Shown piece after piece: positions 18,925 through 28,289 of a stretch of DNA of 64,000 bases (the stretch's first letter is position 1; each line of letters opens with the position of its first letter). This stretch comes from Tropicibacter sp. Alg240-R139. Lineage in GTDB: Bacteria; Pseudomonadota; Alphaproteobacteria; Rhodobacterales; Rhodobacteraceae. A model generated the notes under the pieces. It was not told the origin of the DNA, did no database searches, and saw nothing but the letters and a program-made list of their open reading frames with translations. The stretch covers positions 186,001 to 250,000 of the forward strand of contig NZ_UNRA01000001.1 of the NCBI RefSeq assembly GCF_900537075.1, written 5' to 3'. Both the position numbers and the translations under genes were made by a program.

Positions 18925-20715
18925 ATGTTTCAAAGCTTTGAGGTAACCGCACGCCCGGAACAAGGCCCGCCCCGGCTCGCTGCACTGCGTGCCGAGATCG
19001 CCAATCAGGGGCTGGATGGGTTTCTTGTGCCGCGCGCAGACGCTCATCAGGGCGAATACGTCGCCGCCCGCGACGAGCGTCTGTCCTGGCTCACCGGCTT
19101 CACAGGCTCGGCGGGCTTTTGCGTGGTGCTGGAGCAGATTGCCGGCGTTTTCATCGACGGGCGCTATCGCACTCAGGTTAAGGCGCAAGTGGCCGATGTC
19201 TACACTCCCGTCCCTTGGCCTGACGTCACCCTTTCAATCTGGTTAAAAGAACAGCTGCCAAACGGCGGCAAGGTGGGGTACGACGCCTGGCTGCATTCGG
19301 CAGGCCAGATCGCGCAGGCCGAAAAAGAGTTAAAGGGCACCGGCATCGACCTGATGCGTGTCGACAATCTGGTCGATGCGGTCTGGGACGATCAGCCCAC
19401 CCCGCCGATGAACCCAGTCAAGGCGCATCCAATTGAATTTGCCGGCGAAAGTGCGACAGACAAGACCGCTCGATTGGCAGCTGAACTGTCAGAGGCCCGT
19501 CATACCTCGGCCGTGATCACCTTACCGGATTCGATCATGTGGCTGTTGAATATCCGCGGCGCAGACATCCCCCGCAACCCTGTCGCCCATGGCTTTGCCA
19601 TCCTGCACGACAGCGGCGCGGTGGACCTGTTCATGGCCGCACAAAAGCTCAAGGAACTGGGCGCGCATTTCCCCGACACAGTGTCCATCCATGACCCGGC
19701 AAGCTTCCTGACTGCAGTGGATACGCTCGTGGGCAAGGTGCAAGCTGATGCAGGGACCGTGCCGCAGAAAGTGGCAGACATACTGGGGGACCGAATGGTG
19801 GACGCGGGCGACCCCTGTGCCCGGCCCAAAGCACGCAAGAACGCCGCCGAAGTCGAAGGCTCGGCCGAGGCGCATCTGCGCGACGGGGCGGCCATTGTCG
19901 AACTGCTGGCTTGGTTGGACGCCCACAAGCCCGGTAGCCTGACCGAGACCCAAGTGGTGTCAGAACTTGAAGCCCGCCGCCGCACCGACAATGCGCTCCA
20001 GGACATCAGCTTCGAAACGATCTCAGGCACCGGCCCCAACGGCGCAATCATGCACTATCGGGTGACGCAAGACACCGACAGCACGCTGGAAAACGGCCAC
20101 CTGCTGGTCCTCGACAGTGGCGGCCAATATCTGGACGGCACCACCGACATCACCCGCACCGTCGCCATCGGCACTGTTGGCGACGAAGAAAAGGCCTGTT
20201 TCACCCGTGTCCTCAAGGGAATGATCGCCCTGTCGATGCTGCGTTGGCCTGCGGGCCTTGCAGGTCGTGACATCGAATGCGTCGCGCGCATGCCGCTGTG
20301 GTTGGCGGGGCAGGATTTCAACCACGGAGTCGGCCACGGCGTTGGCGCGTATCTCAGTGTTCACGAAGGTCCCCAGCGTCTGGCCCGCACCAGCCATGTG
20401 CCGCTGGAACCGGGCATGATCCTGTCAAATGAGCCGGGTTATTACCGCGAAGGCGCCTTTGGCATCCGCATCGAAAACCTTGTGGTCGTACAAGACGCCC
20501 CCACCCTGCCGACCGCAGACCCCGAACGCGCGATGCTGTCGTGGCGTACTTTGACCTTTGCCCCCATTGACCGCCGCCTGATCGTCGTGGATATGTTGTC
20601 CGCCGAAGAACGGGATTGGCTGAACGCCTATCACCGCGACGTGACCGACATGATCGGCCCGCGCGTGGGACCCGAGGCGCGTCTGTGGCTGGATGCCGCA
20701 ACGGCGCCAGTATGA
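18925..20715 (+). CDS. pepP: Xaa-Pro aminopeptidase (M24B)
   Basis: 596 aa cytosolic-type aminopeptidase P that releases the N-terminal residue before proline. Two creatinase N-terminal domains (about 1-310) precede the pita-bread catalytic domain. Dinuclear metal ligands are visible: the two Asp in DSGGQYLDGTTDITRTV, His in NHGVGHGVGAYLSVHEG, Glu in LSNEPGYY and Glu in IRIENLVVV. The long three-domain form matches the eukaryote-like APP1 branch rather than E. coli PepP. The ATG at 18925 follows AAAGAGG; the frame is open upstream to 18583 but that part overlaps the opposite gene. Confidence 0.92.
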   Translation: MFQSFEVTARPEQGPPRLAALRAEIANQGLDGFLVPRADAHQGEYVAARDERLSWLTGFTGSAGFCVVLEQIAGVFIDGRYRTQVKAQVADVYTPVPWPDVTLSIWLKEQLPNGGKVGYDAWLHSAGQIAQAEKELKGTGIDLMRVDNLVDAVWDDQPTPPMNPVKAHPIEFAGESATDKTARLAAELSEARHTSAVITLPDSIMWLLNIRGADIPRNPVAHGFAILHDSGAVDLFMAAQKLKELGAHFPDTVSIHDPASFLTAVDTLVGKVQADAGTVPQKVADILGDRMVDAGDPCARPKARKNAAEVEGSAEAHLRDGAAIVELLAWLDAHKPGSLTETQVVSELEARRRTDNALQDISFETISGTGPNGAIMHYRVTQDTDSTLENGHLLVLDSGGQYLDGTTDITRTVAIGTVGDEEKACFTRVLKGMIALSMLRWPAGLAGRDIECVARMPLWLAGQDFNHGVGHGVGAYLSVHEGPQRLARTSHVPLEPGMILSNEPGYYREGAFGIRIENLVVVQDAPTLPTADPERAMLSWRTLTFAPIDRRLIVVDMLSAEERDWLNAYHRDVTDMIGPRVGPEARLWLDAATAPV

Positions 20716-20794
20716 CGCAACGGGCTGACACCAGGCTGTTACACGGGCGGGCGACAAGACCGCCCACCAATAGGACGATGGGGAAGGGGATAAA

Positions 20795-21139
20795 ATGACA
20801 GATCACATCAAGATCCGTAAACCGGGCGGCAAGTGGAGCGTACGTTCCGGCGGGGCCATTCTTGGCGAAAGCAGCGAGGTGCTGGAACTGAGCGAAGGCG
20901 ATCTGGATCCGGTGATCTACTTCCCCCGCAAGGACATCGCAATCGCGTTCCTGGACGCCTCGGACAAGGCAACCCACTGCCCACACAAGGGCGACGCCAC
21001 TTATTTTTCGATCGTCAACCGCTCGTCCGTCACCACAGACGCAGCGTGGTCTTATGAAAACCCGATCGAGGCCGTGGCCCAGATCAAGGATTATCTGGCG
21101 TTCCACCTACGCAACGGCGTGACCGTAGAACAGCTGTAA
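20795..21139 (+). CDS. DUF427 domain protein
   Basis: 114 aa. The family core is clear: VRSGGAILGES at the front, VIYFPRKDI in the middle, CPHKGDATYFSI and the closing AAWSYENPIEAVAQIKDYLAF. The function of DUF427 is unknown. GGGGATAAA precedes the ATG. It follows the aminopeptidase gene by 79 bp and ends at a candidate terminator. Confidence 0.9.
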   Translation: MTDHIKIRKPGGKWSVRSGGAILGESSEVLELSEGDLDPVIYFPRKDIAIAFLDASDKATHCPHKGDATYFSIVNRSSVTTDAAWSYENPIEAVAQIKDYLAFHLRNGVTVEQL

Positions 21140-21188
21140 TTCAGGCCGGACCAACAGTCCAATCCAACTCTGATTAAAGAAACTCCAG

Positions 21189-21221
21189 ATGGGCGCGTCA
21201 CTTTGTAGGCGCGCCCATTAA
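21189..21221 (+). terminator. Candidate terminator after the DUF427 gene
   Basis: Perfect 9-bp stem ATGGGCGCG / CGCGCCCAT with a 12-base loop, then TAATATTT. The T tract is short, so efficiency is uncertain. Confidence 0.55.
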
Positions 21222-21588
21222 TATTTGGTGTCCTGCCTAACCCCAGTGATCTGCCGTCAAACGTTCAAGATCAAGGGTTCTGCCGAGAGGCACTTACCCC
21301 GTCGCATTAGATGTCTTTAGTATTAAGCCCTAAGAGTTCGCCAAATGGGACTAAACTTTCATTATAATGGGACACAGTAATGGCAGGTTCCAACCCAAAG
21401 CGGACGCGACCAGACTGAATGTCGGGCGGTTTGCGGACCTTCGTTGCACGTTGCGGCAATCGCAGCTCTGCCGAGGCTATGTAGTCATGGTCGTATGCAA
21501 TTTACCAAATTTGCTTTTGGTCCAAACCATTCTATCCTAACTTTTGGAGACCACGGTGCGAATGTCAAAAATTGATACAGGATGAACA
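21222..21588. other. AT-richer intergenic region before the amidohydrolase
   Basis: About 370 bp with no supported open frame. Base composition is visibly richer in A/T than the flanking genes. It probably carries the promoter of the amidohydrolase gene; I could not fix a -10/-35 pair. Confidence 0.4.
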
Positions 21589-23337
21589 ATGAAAAACTCC
21601 ACAAATTCAATAGCGACATTTTTAAGCGTTATCTTCTTGGCGTCGCCTGTCCTATCTCAAACGGCCGACATGGTGTTTACCAACGCATCGGTTCTGACGA
21701 TGAACGATGCCCAGCCTACAGCCGAAGCTGTCGCCGTCACGGGAAACAAAATCACTTTTGTAGGGTCCGCTGCTGATGCGCAGGCGGTGATCGGCGACAA
21801 TACAGAAGTTTTCGATCTTGACGGTGATACTTTGCTGCCCGGTTTCATCAGCGGGCACGACCATTTAATCGCATCCGGTTGGAACTCTCGCGGCGTCAGC
21901 CTGTTCGGGATTGAGACCATAGAAGAAGCGGTGGCGACCATTAGGGAGTACTCCGAAGCCAACCCAGATGAAGAGGTGATACTGGGATATGGTTTCAACC
22001 GTAACAATTTTGGCCGATGGCCAACCAAAGAAGAACTTGACGAGGCTGTTTCTGACCGTCCGGCATTTATCCTCGATTATACAATTCACGACATCTGGAT
22101 GAACTCCAAAGCGTTTGAAGTTGGTGAGGTTCCCGAGGATGACGCTGATCAGGTTCCCGGCGTGATGTACTGGCAAAGGACCGATGCCGGTGAACTTTCT
22201 GGAGTAGGGATCGAATTCCAATGGGCGAGCGCTTACCAGAAGGCCGGTGCTTGGAAACCGGCAGACGATATTGCCCAGTTTCAGCAGGTCAACTATGGGG
22301 AAGCCGTCAAACTCGGTATGACATCGGTTCACATTCCCATGATGGCTATGCCGACGGTGACCGACGCGGAGTTGCTAAAGGGGGACGAGCAACTTGTCTT
22401 GAATTACTTACATGGCCTCGAGGAAACAGGCGACCTTACCGTCAGAACCTTTGTCGCGACAGGCTTCAAAGATCCAAATGGCAAGGCAGACGATGTCGTC
22501 GCACATACTTTGTCTCTGAAAGAGAAATACAACAGTGACATGTTGAGAATTTGGGGCATCAAGATTCACCCAGAAGGCAATTGGGGGTCAATGACTTCGT
22601 GGCAGCTTGAAAACTACGAGGGAACGAACACCAGAGGCGCGGCTGCCATCGAGGGCGGAAGCATCATGGCTGTTTATCTTTTGGCCAACGCTGCGGGATT
22701 GCCGGTGGGAACTCATGTGGACGGTTCCCAAACCGTGCGCAATGCCGTCGATGCGATCATGGCTTCAAGAGAAGCCGGATTTGATGTGCCAAACAATCTG
22801 TTGCATCACTACTTCACCGTCGGTGACCGCGAGCACAAGCGTGTGATCGAGAACGGTATCATGGTCAATACGACGCCTGCTTTCCAATCTGACTGGGATG
22901 GTGAAGCCGACACGGCCCTCAAAGTTCTGGGGCGCGCTCGGGTCGAAGCTCAGTATGCGCGTTACTCATCGCTCATGGCTATTGGGCACAATGTTTCAAT
23001 TGCGTCTGACCTGCCGTCTTCGCCCATCAATATGCTGGCCCCGCTTTACAACGTCGAAATAGTCATGACGTTGCAAGATCCGCATAACGAGAATTCAAAA
23101 CCATTCCCATTGTCGCGCAAACCAGCGGCCCTAGACCAGGCTTTGAAAGCAGTTACGATTTTTCCGGCCATGCAGCAAAATATGCAGGACAAGATTGGAA
23201 GCCTTGAGATAGGTAAATACGCCGACCTGGTCGTATTGGAGCAGGACATAACAAAAACTGCGCCACGTGATATTGCTGACATAAAAGTTGTGGGCACAAT
23301 CATGAATGGCACGTTCACCCATCGTGATGGACTGTAG
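21589..23337 (+). CDS. Exported amidohydrolase (YtcJ-like)
   Basis: 582 aa. Residues 1-24 form a signal peptide (FLSVIFLASPVLSQ). The body is an amidohydrolase-3 type metal-dependent hydrolase: ADMVFTNASVLTMNDAQPTAEAVAVTGNKI is the usual opening beta domain, GHDHL holds the first metal histidines, GTHVDGSQ and NLLHHYF later ones, and IASDLPSSPIN the catalytic Asp. The end KIGSLEIGKYADLVVLEQDI and GTIMNGTFTHRDG is typical of the group. Substrate unknown. Lower G+C and more A-ending codons than its neighbours hint at acquisition by transfer. Confidence 0.87.
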   Translation: MKNSTNSIATFLSVIFLASPVLSQTADMVFTNASVLTMNDAQPTAEAVAVTGNKITFVGSAADAQAVIGDNTEVFDLDGDTLLPGFISGHDHLIASGWNSRGVSLFGIETIEEAVATIREYSEANPDEEVILGYGFNRNNFGRWPTKEELDEAVSDRPAFILDYTIHDIWMNSKAFEVGEVPEDDADQVPGVMYWQRTDAGELSGVGIEFQWASAYQKAGAWKPADDIAQFQQVNYGEAVKLGMTSVHIPMMAMPTVTDAELLKGDEQLVLNYLHGLEETGDLTVRTFVATGFKDPNGKADDVVAHTLSLKEKYNSDMLRIWGIKIHPEGNWGSMTSWQLENYEGTNTRGAAAIEGGSIMAVYLLANAAGLPVGTHVDGSQTVRNAVDAIMASREAGFDVPNNLLHHYFTVGDREHKRVIENGIMVNTTPAFQSDWDGEADTALKVLGRARVEAQYARYSSLMAIGHNVSIASDLPSSPINMLAPLYNVEIVMTLQDPHNENSKPFPLSRKPAALDQALKAVTIFPAMQQNMQDKIGSLEIGKYADLVVLEQDITKTAPRDIADIKVVGTIMNGTFTHRDGL

Positions 23338-23607
23338 GCAGGGAACACGGAAAAGTTGACTTGTGGCGAAAGGGGGTGGCAATTTAATCGGCCCCCACTT
23401 GTCACCGCGAAATGGCCGCAGAAGCGCTAGAAGCCGCCGTTCGGTGCGGGCATCACCAATGTCAGTTATGGGCCGTCGCCAAACTTTGAAAAGGTCGCTA
23501 CCTGCGCATAGGCGTCGTTCGCAAACTCTGCTGCATTGACCGAAGCGGACTCCAAGTAGACAATTGGCTCAAATCATCACTTAGGCTTTTCTGGCCACCC
23601 TAGCACC

Positions 23608-25293
23608 CTACGAATGCTCCTCCGCCGCCGTGGCCGCCAAGGCCCGGTTGTACGCCTTGAGCGCGTCGATGTGGAACAAGGCTCCGACCAGCTTAGGCGG
23701 CAGTCCCTCTTTGTGCACGACAACCGGAACAAAGGGCACATCCGCCCGGTCGAAATAGGGCATCGCGGCCTCTAACGTGGCCGTGCCCTCGACGCAGAGC
23801 CCTTCGCCGATCAGCTGCTCGCAGGCATCCCTGTCGGCGCAGCGCGGATCATCCAGTGCCCGCATCACTGTTGAGCACCGCATCATCGCCAGCAGATAGG
23901 CTTGTGGTCCGGCGGCCAGATGGATGTTTCGGCGTTCCAGCTGTGTCAAGAAAAAGGACCGATCCACAAGGCGCGACGCCAAAGCTGTGGACATCGAGAC
24001 AGAGACCATCACCGCGATCCCAATCTGCCAATCTCCGGTCAGTTCAAAGACAATAAGCGTGGTCGAAATCGGCGCGCCCAGAACGGCCGCCGCCACCGCG
24101 CCCATTCCAGCAAAGGCATACAGCGTGTGCGTGCCCGACACATCCGGCAGCAAGCCAGTGGCGATCAGGCCAAAGGCCAGCCCCGACAAGGCCCCGATCA
24201 TCAACGACGGCGAAAACACCCCGCCCCCCATGCGCCCGCCAAAGGTAATGGCAACGGCGACCGTTTTAAGCACCGCAAAGATGACGGCATTGTGCAGCAA
24301 TAGCTCACCGCTCAGGGCCAGCGTCGTCGTCTCATACCCAACCCCGATGATATGCGGAAACCAGATCGCCAAGCCGCCCAGCATCGCACCCGAAATCGCC
24401 GGCCGGACCCAACGCGGGATGGCAAACTTGTCCTGAAGATGGTTCGCCAGATCCTCGGCCAGGAAGATCGAGCGCATAAGCAGAACGGCAATCACCCCGC
24501 ACAAGAGCCCCAACAGCAGGAACGCGGGCAGTTCTACATAGAATTTGAGCGAACCGGGTGTGTTGAGAACAAATTCGGTAACATCCCCGAACTCCAGCCG
24601 GTTGATGACGGTGCCCGCAACGGCGGCGATCACGATGGGGGCAAATGCGTGCACCGCGAAATGGCGCAACACGACCTCGAGCGCAAAAAGCGCTCCGGCA
24701 ATCGGCGCATTGAAGCTTGCCGAGACAGCGGCTGCCACGGCGCACCCCAACAGATCGCGCCCGGTGATGCCGTCGGCGTGAATCCGATCGCTGACCCAGG
24801 TCGACACGACGCCCGCCATATGCACAACAGGCCCCTCGCGGCCTGTGGACCCGCCCGAACTGAGTGTGATGAGCGAGGCAAACATCGACGCGATCCCAGC
24901 ACGCTTTTCGACCCGGCCATCAGTCATGGCCGCCCCTTCGATTACGTCCGCAACAGAGCGCACGCGACCATCTTCGGTGAAGTTGTGCAGGATGATCCCG
25001 ACGATCAGCCCACCCGCAATGGGAATGAGTAGCACCCAGTACCACGGTAGCTGTTCGGCAAAACTGTGCAGGAACTGCACGTCTTCGCTCCCGTAAAGCG
25101 CGGCCTGAAGCGCATTGATTCCCTTGCGAAAAAACAGGGCTGCAAAGCCAGCAACGATCCCGATGGCAAGCGCAATGAACCAAAACTGGATCTGACTGGG
25201 GCCACGATGGCGCATCACACGCCAGCCGTCCTTGATGGCGGCCATGGCCTGTCTCAGCTGCTGCTGCAGCACCGTGCGTGTAGATTGGGTCAT
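23608..25293 (-). CDS. ClC family chloride channel/transporter
   Basis: 561 aa integral membrane protein with about 10-12 hydrophobic segments. The anion-path motif GSTGREGPVVH is complete and carries the gating Glu found in exchangers; GGVFSPSLMIGA and GAVAAAVLGAPISTTLIVFELTG are further ClC signatures. The last 90 residues resemble a CBS-type cytoplasmic domain. Start set at ATG 25293 (a GTG at 25332 would put the start inside a palindrome). Located downstream of recN in the same direction but separated by a stem-loop and repeat A. Confidence 0.9.
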   Translation of the reverse strand: MTQSTRTVLQQQLRQAMAAIKDGWRVMRHRGPSQIQFWFIALAIGIVAGFAALFFRKGINALQAALYGSEDVQFLHSFAEQLPWYWVLLIPIAGGLIVGIILHNFTEDGRVRSVADVIEGAAMTDGRVEKRAGIASMFASLITLSSGGSTGREGPVVHMAGVVSTWVSDRIHADGITGRDLLGCAVAAAVSASFNAPIAGALFALEVVLRHFAVHAFAPIVIAAVAGTVINRLEFGDVTEFVLNTPGSLKFYVELPAFLLLGLLCGVIAVLLMRSIFLAEDLANHLQDKFAIPRWVRPAISGAMLGGLAIWFPHIIGVGYETTTLALSGELLLHNAVIFAVLKTVAVAITFGGRMGGGVFSPSLMIGALSGLAFGLIATGLLPDVSGTHTLYAFAGMGAVAAAVLGAPISTTLIVFELTGDWQIGIAVMVSVSMSTALASRLVDRSFFLTQLERRNIHLAAGPQAYLLAMMRCSTVMRALDDPRCADRDACEQLIGEGLCVEGTATLEAAMPYFDRADVPFVPVVVHKEGLPPKLVGALFHIDALKAYNRALAATAAEEHS

Positions 25294-25312
25294 CTGTGAC
25301 CTCGGGTCGTCA

Positions 25313-25343
25313 GTTAACCCTGTGTAGGACACTCGGGGTTAAC
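25313..25343 (-). promoter_or_regulatory. Palindrome upstream of the ClC gene
   Basis: Perfect 8-bp inverted repeat GTTAACCC / GGGTTAAC with a 15-bp centre, starting 19 bp before the ATG. It could be a repressor operator or a leader hairpin. Confidence 0.45.
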
Positions 25344-25355
25344 AGAAAAGACGCA

Positions 25356-25377
25356 TTCCCGCAGGAAGCTGCGGGAA
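25356..25377 (-). terminator. Stem-loop downstream of recN
   Basis: Perfect 9-bp stem TTCCCGCAG / CTGCGGGAA around a 4-base loop. On the minus strand it is followed by TGCGTCTTTTC, a weak T tract, so it may end the recN transcript before the ClC gene. Confidence 0.5.
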
Positions 25378-25451
25378 AGGCGTCATATTTTTGCGATGAT
25401 GTATCCAGAACTCGGTTTCAACGTCAGTGACCGTTTTCGCTTGCAACGGAG

Positions 25452-25584
25452 CGCTCCCGCCCGTCGTCGATGTTTCTAACGAAACATCTCCTCCCGTTGG
25501 GCCGGGCGCCGGGCTCTGCCCGGCGCCCGGCCCAAAGCCGCTAGCGGTGCCGACAAAGTCGGGATCGCTCGGGTGCGGGAGCTC
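25452..25584 (-). repeat. Dispersed palindromic repeat, family A copy 2
   Basis: Minus-strand match to 13173-13388, without that copy's central 90 bp: the two GC-rich arms meet as one long hairpin, GGGCCGGGCGCCGGGC / GCCCGGCGCCCGGCCC. A further small hairpin, GATGTTTC-GTTA-GAAACATC, is inside this copy. Located 40 bp after the recN stop. Confidence 0.8.
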
Positions 25585-25623
25585 CCGGAGCTTGTAAACA
25601 CAAAGTGCAGAAGTTTGCGGAAC

Positions 25624-27273
25624 TCAGGAAACCAAAAGAGCCTTGGCTGCGGCGCGTGCCTCATCCGTGATGGTGTCGCCTGCGACCATGCGGGCGATCT
25701 CATCCACCCGCTCGTCCAATGACAGCGGCACGACTGTCGACAGGGTAATATTGTCCTGCACCTGTTTTTGCACCCGCCAATGGTGCTGCCCCTGCGCCGC
25801 CACTTGCGGCGAGTGTGTCACCACCAGAACCTGCCCGCCATGTGCCAGCGATGCCAAACGCCGACCGACTGCATCCGCCGTCGCACCGCCAACACCCCGG
25901 TCAATTTCGTCAAAGATCATCGTCCGGGCGCTGTCTTCCCCCGTCAGACACACCTTCAACGCCAAAAGAAACCGGCTGAGTTCCCCGCCCGAAGCGATTT
26001 TGTTGAGCGGCCCGGCCGGCGCGCCCGGGTTGGTAGCCACGGTAAAGGCAACCATATCACGCCCATCCGGCCCCGCCTCGCCAACGGTCAGCTTGGTTTC
26101 AAACACCGCACGTTCCATCTTAAGCGGCGCCAACTCGGCCATCACTGCCGTATCCAGGCGCCCGGCTGCTCCGATCCGCGCGGTGGAAAGGGCCGAAGCC
26201 GCGACATCATAGGCTGCGTCCGCCTCGGCCAGGTCTGTCCGCTGCTGCTGCAAATCCGCATCGCCCGCCTCAAGCGCATTCAACTTGCCACGCAGGGTTT
26301 CGGCGTACGCCCCCAGTTCATCGGGCAACACATCGTGCTTGCGCGCCAAAGCCCGGATCGCAAACAGGCGCTCTTCGGCGGCTTCTAATTCAGACGGGTT
26401 GAAATCCAGCGCGTTCAGACAGCTTTCTACGCCGTTCTGCGCCTCGCCCAATTCAATCATGGCACGCCCCAAGGCCGTGATCGGCCCCTCCAACTGTCCA
26501 CCGGCTTCGGCCGTGACCCCTTCGAGCCAGCGCAGAGCATCGCTCATCGCGCCTTCGGCGCCCTCGCCTCCCAGCAGGGCAAAGGCGCGCGCCACGTCAT
26601 CCCGGATCTTTTCGGCCCCTTGCATCAGACGACGGCGGGCATCCAGCTCGGCATCTTCGCCCGGCATCGGGTCCAGCTGGTCCAACTCGGCTACAGCGTG
26701 GCGCAGAAACTCTTCCTCGGCCCGCACAGCATTCAATGCCGCTTGGGTCGCCTCGACTGTTTTACGCGCCTTGGCAACCTGGCCCCAGGCTGCGCGCGTA
26801 TCGGCAAGCAGGTGATCCAAACGGGCAAAGGCATCCAACATCGCCCGGTGCCCCCGCGGATTCAGCAAGCCCCGGTCATCATGCTGTCCATGCAGTTCAA
26901 TCAGAGTCTCGGACAAGGCGCGCAACACCTCTCCGGAACAACGCCTGTCGTTCACCCACGCGGTCTTGCGCCCATCGGCCCTGTTCACCCGGCGCAAGAT
27001 CAGCTCTTCGCCCGACGGCAACCCGGCCTCGGTCAGAATATCATGTGCTGGATGTCCCTCGGGCAAGTCAAATTCAGCGACCACCTCGCCCTGTTCCGCC
27101 CCTTGGCGCACCAACTCGGCCCGGCCACGCCAGCCAAGGACAAAACCAAGCGAATCCAAAAGAATCGACTTGCCGGCCCCGGTTTCACCGGTCAACACAT
27201 TCAAACCTGGCTGAAACACAAGTTCCAACCGATCAATGATCAGCATGTCGCGGATATCAAGTGCGCGCAGCAT
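25624..27273 (-). CDS. recN: DNA repair protein RecN
   Basis: 549 aa SMC-like ATPase that holds DNA ends together in recombinational double-strand break repair. Walker A GETGAGKS at residues 29-36, central coiled-coil region about 150-370, ABC signature region ASGGELSRFLLALKV and Walker B MIFDEIDRGVGG near the C-terminus, then VLVVTHSPQVAAQG. Full length. It follows bamD by 24 bp and is probably in the lpxC-bamD-recN transcript, an order common in this family. Confidence 0.97.
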   Translation of the reverse strand: MLRALDIRDMLIIDRLELVFQPGLNVLTGETGAGKSILLDSLGFVLGWRGRAELVRQGAEQGEVVAEFDLPEGHPAHDILTEAGLPSGEELILRRVNRADGRKTAWVNDRRCSGEVLRALSETLIELHGQHDDRGLLNPRGHRAMLDAFARLDHLLADTRAAWGQVAKARKTVEATQAALNAVRAEEEFLRHAVAELDQLDPMPGEDAELDARRRLMQGAEKIRDDVARAFALLGGEGAEGAMSDALRWLEGVTAEAGGQLEGPITALGRAMIELGEAQNGVESCLNALDFNPSELEAAEERLFAIRALARKHDVLPDELGAYAETLRGKLNALEAGDADLQQQRTDLAEADAAYDVAASALSTARIGAAGRLDTAVMAELAPLKMERAVFETKLTVGEAGPDGRDMVAFTVATNPGAPAGPLNKIASGGELSRFLLALKVCLTGEDSARTMIFDEIDRGVGGATADAVGRRLASLAHGGQVLVVTHSPQVAAQGQHHWRVQKQVQDNITLSTVVPLSLDERVDEIARMVAGDTITDEARAAAKALLVS

Positions 27274-27297
27274 GTTCAGATCCCGTCTGCCCGGGCC

Positions 27298-28149
27298 TTA
27301 CAGCCACTCGCCCTTGACCGATTGACGATAGATCTGGCTGAGCCAATTATTGCCCCGATCCTTGAGCTTAAGTCCGGCTGCCGTCAACAGCGTGTAGCTG
27401 CTCTCATACCATTCGGACGACCGATAGTTGTAGCCAAGAATGGCGCCCGCAGTCTGCGCCTCGTTCACCAGACCCAACGAGAGGTAGGCTTCGACCAGGC
27501 GGTGCAGCGCTTCGGCGGTGTGCGACGTGGTCTGGAAATCCTCGACCACCACGCGGAACCGGTTGATCGCCGCAGGATAGTGATCGCGGCGAAGGTAATA
27601 GCGCCCGATTTCCATTTCCTTGGCCGCCAAGTGGTCAAAAGCCAGGTCAAATTTCAAAATCGCCGACGTGGCGTATTCACTGTCAGGATAAACCTCGATC
27701 ACAGTGCGCAGCGCCTGCAACGCCTGGAATGTCAGGCCCTGATCGCGTCCGACCTCGTCAATCTGGTCATAATAGCTAAGCGCCAACAGATACTGCGCAT
27801 AGGCTGCATCTTCGTCCGCCGGATAAAAGTCGATATAGCGCTGAGCTGCGGCGCGGCTTTCCGGATAGTCCTGACCTGAATGAAAGGCAAAGGCCTGCAT
27901 GATCAGCGCGCGTTTGGCCCAATTCGAATAGGGATAGAGGCGTTCGATTTCCGAAAAGTACCAAGCCGCATCATCTGTGCGCGACTGCGCCAATTCGAAT
28001 TCACCGCGTTCAAAGATCTGCTCGGGTCCGAACCCGTCCAAGTCCTGGCTGCGATCTGCCGACCCTCTTCCACCGATCCCACAGGAGGCCAGAAAAGCCG
28101 TAAGAATAAGTGCACCAACAACTTTGGCCCCCACCTTGCCGCCGATCAT
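27298..28149 (-). CDS. bamD: Outer membrane protein assembly factor BamD
   Basis: 283 aa lipoprotein of the BAM complex, which inserts beta-barrel proteins into the outer membrane. Signal with lipobox ending LASC, Cys at residue 23. The mature part is a TPR array: the EIERLYPYSNWAKRALIMQAFA, YIDFYPADEDAAYAQYLLAL and VIEVYPDSEYATSA blocks are classical YfiO/BamD helices. Sits between lpxC and recN. Confidence 0.95.
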   Translation of the reverse strand: MIGGKVGAKVVGALILTAFLASCGIGGRGSADRSQDLDGFGPEQIFERGEFELAQSRTDDAAWYFSEIERLYPYSNWAKRALIMQAFAFHSGQDYPESRAAAQRYIDFYPADEDAAYAQYLLALSYYDQIDEVGRDQGLTFQALQALRTVIEVYPDSEYATSAILKFDLAFDHLAAKEMEIGRYYLRRDHYPAAINRFRVVVEDFQTTSHTAEALHRLVEAYLSLGLVNEAQTAGAILGYNYRSSEWYESSYTLLTAAGLKLKDRGNNWLSQIYRQSVKGEWL

Positions 28150-28289
28150 ACTCGCTCATCCTTGTCGTCTTGCCGTGCCGGTTACCCCGACTGAGCCTCG
28201 GTCTAGCACATTAATTTCCGCTGCAAAACGCCTTAACGACCTGTTGAGAAAAAGAGCTGTGATCAGGCGCAGGAACCGCACGGGTTCGT

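Noticed and set aside
23338-23607. Possible gene remnant between the amidohydrolase and ClC genes
   Set aside because: Fragments on either strand do not resemble a family I can name and no continuous frame exists.
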